Assembly: GCA_036244855.1 (NCBI GenBank)
Contig: BQKZ01001656.1
Coordinates: 64,205-128,204, forward strand
Direction: 5' to 3'
Length of the DNA stretch: 64,000 nt
DNA from: Temnopleurus reevesii
Lineage: Eukaryota > Echinodermata > Echinoidea > Temnopleuroida > Temnopleuridae
Part shown: positions 25,096 to 64,000 of the stretch, piece by piece
Numbering within the stretch: the stretch's first letter is position 1
Layout of the letters: each line of letters starts with the position of its first letter
The notes under the pieces: generated by a model
Database searches by the model: none
Told to the model about the DNA's origin: nothing
Seen by the model: the letters and a program-made list of their open reading frames with translations, nothing else
Made by a program: the position numbers and the translations under genes

Positions 25096-26559
25096 AGTTA
25101 CACTTCACAAATATTGAGCAAAACGTAATATATGCAATGTCTTCTCCATCAATATCAGATACTGTACAAAAAAATTTTAAATCTTTTGTCACATATGTCA
25201 CAGAAAATGGCCCAATACATGATCTTTATGTTATCACACTAAACAAAAAAGCAATGTGCACTATCCTGTCATTCACATAGCATACACAAAGATACGTGTG
25301 ACTTAAAAGAAAAACAAGCTCATTGAGTGTACACATACATGTATGGGACTCAAATATTACAATTCTGATATTGGTCAAAGATAAAAATTTCTCTCCAAAA
25401 TAGATTACAACAGCAAAACAATGCATATGTATAGGCACCACATAAGAATTTGAATACATTTTTACAAGACATGATAAAATCTTGACAGGTTTGAAGCTCA
25501 TAATCGTACACTGATCAGAATCATTTACATATTTACAAGATTTGTACAAGATGCCCTGAATCTTTTCATATACAACACGTTTCTGAAAAAGCAGCTTGAC
25601 AAAGCTTCAACTTTCGTTCTTGTCCAAATGTATTCTTACACCATCGACAGTTCATGATTTGCTATACAAAAACTCCTTGAAAAATCAATCAATAGACTTT
25701 AATCTATATACATTATCTTCTGTTTTAGAGTCAAATTACAAAAATCAAATATTTATAGACAATAAAGCTACAAACAATTTAGAATAAAAGTAAGGGTGGG
25801 GTTCCTGTTGTGCGTGGTACAAATAAAGGAGGTACGATCCCTAATTTCTATTAATTTGGGAAGGTGAAAATTTTCATTATCTCAAGGCACAAAATGCTAA
25901 AATTAAATTACATTGAATTCATAATAACAATAAACAATAAAAACTAATATATCACTTAGAATTTCACCCAAAAAAAACACTACCACAATAGCTTTCATTG
26001 GTCAGGTTAGGTGGTAACTCATAGAAAGGGAATATAAGAATGATATTCTTTGTTTATTTTGATATATATACTCTATGTTTTTATATCAATACAAGGCAAG
26101 AATCTGATTTACCTGGCAATATACATGATCCTGAAATAGAGTGAGTTGAAACTCAAAATTATGCATCCTTTTCCAAATCTTAAAAAATATTTTCAAGTAT
26201 ATTTGAAGCCCTTCGAGGGTAATCTCTCTCATAGGCAAGGACAGGAAAATAAAATGACAACCATATTTTCTCTAAAATAAATTTGTCACAATCAATCACA
26301 GAATTATGCTCTCCTTTTTTAATACCATGTTCTTGTCTCACAAACCTTCATAACAATTCATTCTCTGGTATCCTACTGAAAAATGCCTTTGCCATTGACT
26401 ACTGAATTCTATGTCTCCCATAGACTTTGTGCATAGAACACACGGTTCCAGTTGCCAATGGGTTAACACGATTCCCATAGAAATGTGAAAAACAAAAATT
26501 CCATGACTTTTCAATGACTTTTCCATGACTAAATTGCTGCTTTCTATAACCAATACTAC

Positions 26560-26743
26560 TACAGTCAAACCTGCTTTAGCGACCACCTATAGAGAAAGAC
26601 CACCTGTCCATAAAGACCACCTTTCTAGACTCCCTAAAGCACAATTTGACATGTAAATGAACCTCCCTATAGAGACCATCTGCACATAAAGACCACTATT
26701 TCTTTCTCGCTTGAGATGGTCTTTATAGACAGGTTTGACTGTA
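26560..26743. mobile_element. MITE of the 'GACCACC' family, allele-like copy
   Basis: Same element, same insertion site and same ends as 17078-17261, so the insertion predates the split of the two copies. Confidence 0.8.
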
Positions 26744-26947
26744 TATTTGAAGAGGCATTGACTGCAAGACATGGTAAATCTTCTGAAATCATGAATAAAA
26801 TAAGCTTCAATGAGGCCTCGGTGATCTTGCCATCATGATGGCTTTGTGAAACTAAATCCAATCCATTCACTGGGCTCTTCGCTCTAAAAAAACAAATAAA
26901 AGAATGTGATCCACAGCTGAATCTATGGTGTCCATTCTACGTCCATT

Positions 26948-59901
<32,954 letters not shown>

Positions 59902-60910
59902 GGTAACTACCCGTTCTTCCCGCACAGTTCAGACAAGCACTCTTCAAATTTCCTCCGAGCCCTTGCTGCCTTCCTCAATTTCTCTCCCTGTTCTTCCTCC
60001 TCAATTCGATACTTTTTGCGACGTTTCCTGTTCAATTTTTCTTAGGTTTTTGATTCCCCCACGTGCTGAAGTGAGAAAGTGACGGCACGAGAATGGTTGA
60101 TCAATTTCACCTGCGGCTTCCGCCTGCGCACACCATGGGCACGATGAGAGGAGGTCTAACCGAAATATGATTCCAGTCTCCTGATGATGATGTCTTGGGA
60201 AATGGGTGGATGTTGCTTCAGAGATGAAATTAGCAGAGTTGAGAAGGTGGTCAGAGGGTGGTTAATGCTATCTCGTCACTAGAGCCATTTCTGAAGAAGA
60301 CAAAATGAAAAGAAGAAAATGATAAGTTTTAAACTTCACAGTTGGCAAAATTTGACTACTACTACTACTATTTAATGATCTATGCAATTCATAATGTAAC
60401 GATTCATAAAGAGAGTTGTCATCAACAGCGAATTAAAACAGAACAGTATGTGCAAGCATGCACAAATGTTAATTTCAACCCTACAGTACAGTTGAACATT
60501 CAACAAACAAAAAGTATACAAGAATATAAACCGCCACAGACTTTAAATTGCGACAAAATTTATTGTTTAGTAATCACATTCCCCAAATTATTCACAAATC
60601 ATGAACAAAAATGAACAAATCCTGTACATGTTACAGTACTTGGAACCAACCATTTTGTGGTTTTGTACACTACACAGAATTCCTGTAATTCAGAATACCA
60701 TGATCCTGCTTCTCTCAAAATGTTAGTGTCAAGTTCAAATTGCTACAAGCGACAGTGGTACTGATAAAACGACCAGAGATTGTATTTACACAATGTACAT
60801 AGTGCACCAATGGAAAATTCCCTTGATCTAAATTTCTTGTGCAGATGTCTGGCTATATATTGGTGATACAAAAAAAGAATGAGCAGAAGGGGCAAAGGGT
60901 TTGGACAATG

Positions 60911-61097
60911 TACAGTCAAACCTGTCTATAGTGGCCACCCCAGGGAAGCAGATAAAGTGGCCACTGTAGACTGGTGACTTTTATAGACAGGTTCTATCTT
61001 AATTACACACATTCCAGTCTGGAGGGCATCAAATTGATGGCCACTATAGGCAGGTGGCTGTTATAGACAGGTGGACGCTAAGACAAGTTTGACTGTA
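60911..61097. mobile_element. MITE of the 'GACCACC' family upstream of SGK3
   Basis: TACAGTCAAACCTGTC to GACAAGTTTGACTGTA, 187 bp, with GTGGCCAC and TATAGACAGG words. Confidence 0.8.
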
Positions 61098-63784
61098 CAT
61101 GTACACTACAGTATGTAAACACCTTCCATTCAAACATTCACAATACATGTAAGCACACACCAAAGAAATTTACTTCCCTCTAATTCTGCAGAAAAAATGT
61201 TCAGGTGTCAAACATGTTCAGTGAATAAATAGGTAAGCTAGAGTCATTTGTGTTCATGAAGTTATTGTGAAGACTTCAATCCTGTCAGCGGACAGTTATA
61301 ATAATTCACACGGCTCGAAATATGATTTCAACAGAGCATCATTTACAAGGCAATTCTGATGAAGAGCACTTTCCTATGTACTCAAAACAAAATGAGGAAA
61401 TAACTGAGAACTGTTGGAAACAAAAAAAGAGGGCACCACGGCAAGCAAAGAGGGCACCAACACCATTGCCTTGGGTTGCCTTTAAATTAGGCTAATTCAT
61501 GGCCTGAATGCAGCTTATTAACAAATAATAGGTAGATACAGTACCTGTTTTTCGTAGAGTTGCAATTTATATGCTAAGATTCCAAAACCATCAACAAAAT
61601 AATCACACTATACGTATACACTGGCGATAACAGATGTAAGATAAAGATGGGGCAACAGTTGGAAGCTGGACATTGGCCCTAAATTAATAGATAACAAATA
61701 TTGTTCGGGGAACCACAAACAACTTGTCAGGACAGATAACAATGACAATGCATTATTAAATATGACATGTCCCACGCACGAGCAATTTCATGCCTCAATA
61801 AAATACAATGTCAGCCGATTCTCCCTATGACGTGTTTGCACGTACAGGGTGTATCTGACCTCAGTGTGGTTGTCAAAAGGGTTTATTTAAACAGAAAATA
61901 TTCTTTTCAGGGACTTACAATTGATCCAAACATGATACTGATAATGGATTTTTGCCAAGTTTGGGATTTTAGCTTGTTTAAAAAGGGTTGTTTGATTTAC
62001 GCACTTAAGTATACTACTCATGCAGGCACAACTGTAAGGCTTATTCCAGCTTGTAATTCATAAGAAGAAAGTGGGTGATGACCACCCCCTCCCCCTTACA
62101 TTCGAACATGAGATATTTGTTCTTTATGAGTGTTTTTCTTGACTATTGTGATTATAATATCTTTCTATTAAATATTAAGATATTATTCATTAATTGTATC
62201 AAGTTACATGACATGTGGGTGTTTTTCTCGACCAATGGAATTATACATTCATGTAGCCTACATATCAATTATCAGATTTTTGAAACATGAAACCATTTAT
62301 AAAATGTCATACAAAAATTATTTCATATGCTAGGTCTGGAAAAATATTTCTTTAAATCTTATTTCTTTTCAAATGATGCTACAATGAAAGAAAAAAATAT
62401 AAATGATCAGCAAAACAAAAATGCATGTAACCCACTCTAAAAGTCATTTCAATTGAATTTTATTCAAATTGTTGATACATTAGGTAGTTTCAAGGGATTG
62501 TTAGGATTCCTACAATATCTGACTTTTGAAGAGTCGAATGAAAAGAAGAAGAGCTGCTTCAACACATCCAACTGCCACAATCAAGAAACAAAACAATAAC
62601 AAAAATAAGAATAGTCACAATTAAAAAGTCATACCATAATAGATATGCACTCAGAGAGCTAAAAAGATATCATTTTTTTTACTTCGTCTTGTCTGCACGC
62701 ACGTACACATGTACATTGTATACATATGGGCCAATGCAATACTTGTACAGATCTATAGACAAAATACATGTAAGAGGAGGAAGAAGCTGATTTTGTAGAA
62801 ACATAAAGTTTCACACTATCACCCTTTAATTTCCACCTTGCCCACGAAGCCGCGAACAAGAGCTGTCATTTTCCCTCGACCGCACTGTCCTATTTCCATG
62901 AAAATTATTCCCCCACAAGAAACGGCTGAATTGCCTCCCTGAATTAAATCGCATCGCATGAAAAGTCCTCTGGCCTCGAAATGTAGTTCAATTCAGTCGG
63001 CTTTTGAAACCCGCCACCCACGTAACCTGAATACACATACAACACTGAACAGAGTCTGGCAAGGTTAGGCAATAGGCCTCATTAAAATTGGAGTCATTGT
63101 GTTGCATGCAGGTTCATGTACATACTATTAGTTTGAATATGTTACAGCTGTTTTTCTTTGTCTTTTAATACCGGTGTTTTGATTATAGCCTGGATTTGCA
63201 ATATGGGGCAAGTTTTTTTTTTTTAATTCTTTTGATTAATTCTTAAGACTTTTGAATATTAGCTACACATGTACATGTATACTCATTTACATGTAATATT
63301 GGAAGACAATTTACAAAACCTTTACAATGCAATTCATAGTGATAATACTGGCTCTTTGGCTGGACACTGAATACACTGTACTCAGTAGTCTAGTCGACTC
63401 GATTTCACTCGGGGTTGTGTCAGCTGAAATTGAAGAGTCAAATTATGTCACAGTTTAACATGACTATAACATGAGCCACTTTCGTTGGGAATCGTGCATC
63501 AAGCGAAAGTCAGCAAAATTAAAATAACAAAATTGTATAGAGAGACGCCTCCCTCATCCCTAGACATGGATTGAATTATTAAACTTGTTGGCAATTAATC
63601 AGCTTCAATCAGAATATCGCATTCGATTACATGAGTGGCTGAGAGCTAGGTCATTGTTGTCATGTTTTCTATCAATTTTGTTCAGCTGTTGTATTATTCA
63701 CATTTTAATTTAGACCTCATGCATATTTCAGAACTTTTGCCATCTCTGGGAGTGTATGAAAGCTCCTTGCTATGAAAGTAACAG
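61098..63784. other. sequence upstream of SGK3
   Basis: No gene recognised. 62820-63010 is richer in CpG than its surroundings and could hold a promoter or non-coding first exon, but no specific element can be shown. Confidence 0.5.
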
Positions 63785-64000
63785 TCAGGGCGCTACAAAC
63801 CCACTTGCCCACATGCCCGGGCAACAAAATTAAGCTGTCGGGCAAGTAAAAAAAAAAAATAATTACAAAAAAAAAAAAAAAAAAAAAAAAATAAAAAATA
63901 AAATAAATATATAAAAAAAGTATAAAAATTTACATTGGCCATCAATTTTGGACAAAACAAACCTTGTTCGGGCAAATGATTGGAAAACTTGGTTGCTCGA
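63785..64000. mobile_element. MITE (GGCGCTACAAACCCACTTGCCC family), runs off the window
   Basis: CAGGGCGCTACAAACCCACTTGCCC start, CTGTCGGGCAAGTA and later TTCGGGCAAATG. A poly-A/AT run (63847-63915) has expanded the middle. Confidence 0.65.

Noticed and set aside
62811..62862. Short minus-strand frame starting MTALVRGFVGK in a CpG-richer patch
   Set aside because: Only 16 codons, weak donor (AAG then GTGGAA), no family match; not enough to call a first exon.

Overview
The window is animal genomic DNA: AT-rich, with spliced genes, long introns, many microsatellites and many short palindromic transposons. A deuterostome invertebrate, most likely an echinoderm such as a sea urchin, fits best. 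The reasons are a single SGK kinase that still carries a PX domain, a stand-alone gene resembling the RAG1 N-terminal region, and divergence between allele-like copies of a few percent. The species cannot be fixed from the sequence alone.

One gene dominates. A complete SGK3-type kinase (PX domain plus AGC kinase) lies on the minus strand, with its ATG at 59901 and its stop at 26948. Eleven coding exons with consensus splice sites and compatible phases give 1482 nt, or 493 residues. The product should bind endosomal PI3P through the PX domain and be activated by phosphorylation at T-loop Thr314 and hydrophobic-motif Thr482. A second minus-strand gene at 7508-9009 encodes a protein with the RAG1 N-terminal zinc motifs and an AT-hook, but no RAG1 catalytic core. 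Its reading frame is broken twice.

Layout: 1-2678 is a contig end with a CAT-type microsatellite. 2680-9033 holds MITEs, a fold-back element and the RAG1-N-like gene. 9034-19562 repeats the microsatellite and carries a second copy of SGK3 exons 9-11. 19564-29718 repeats 9949-19562 again, and the gene continues from there to its first exon at 59.9 kb. The three related blocks meet at single N bases (2679 and 19563). The simplest reading is that allelic contigs were placed in tandem by the assembler and the gene is not really duplicated.

The most unusual biology is inside the SGK3 introns. Six of eleven exons (3, 4, 7, 8, 9, 10) are accompanied by one to about nine decayed partial copies. Relics of exons 3, 7, 8, 9 and 10 lie upstream and keep the acceptor-side half of the exon. 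Relics of exon 4 lie downstream and keep the donor-side half, in an alternating two-monomer array. The exon 8 relic is split by a 752-bp element with TTAA target duplications and CCCTAA termini, which is piggyBac-like. Several families of short inverted-repeat elements fill the rest, and two of them are present in only one of the allele-like copies.
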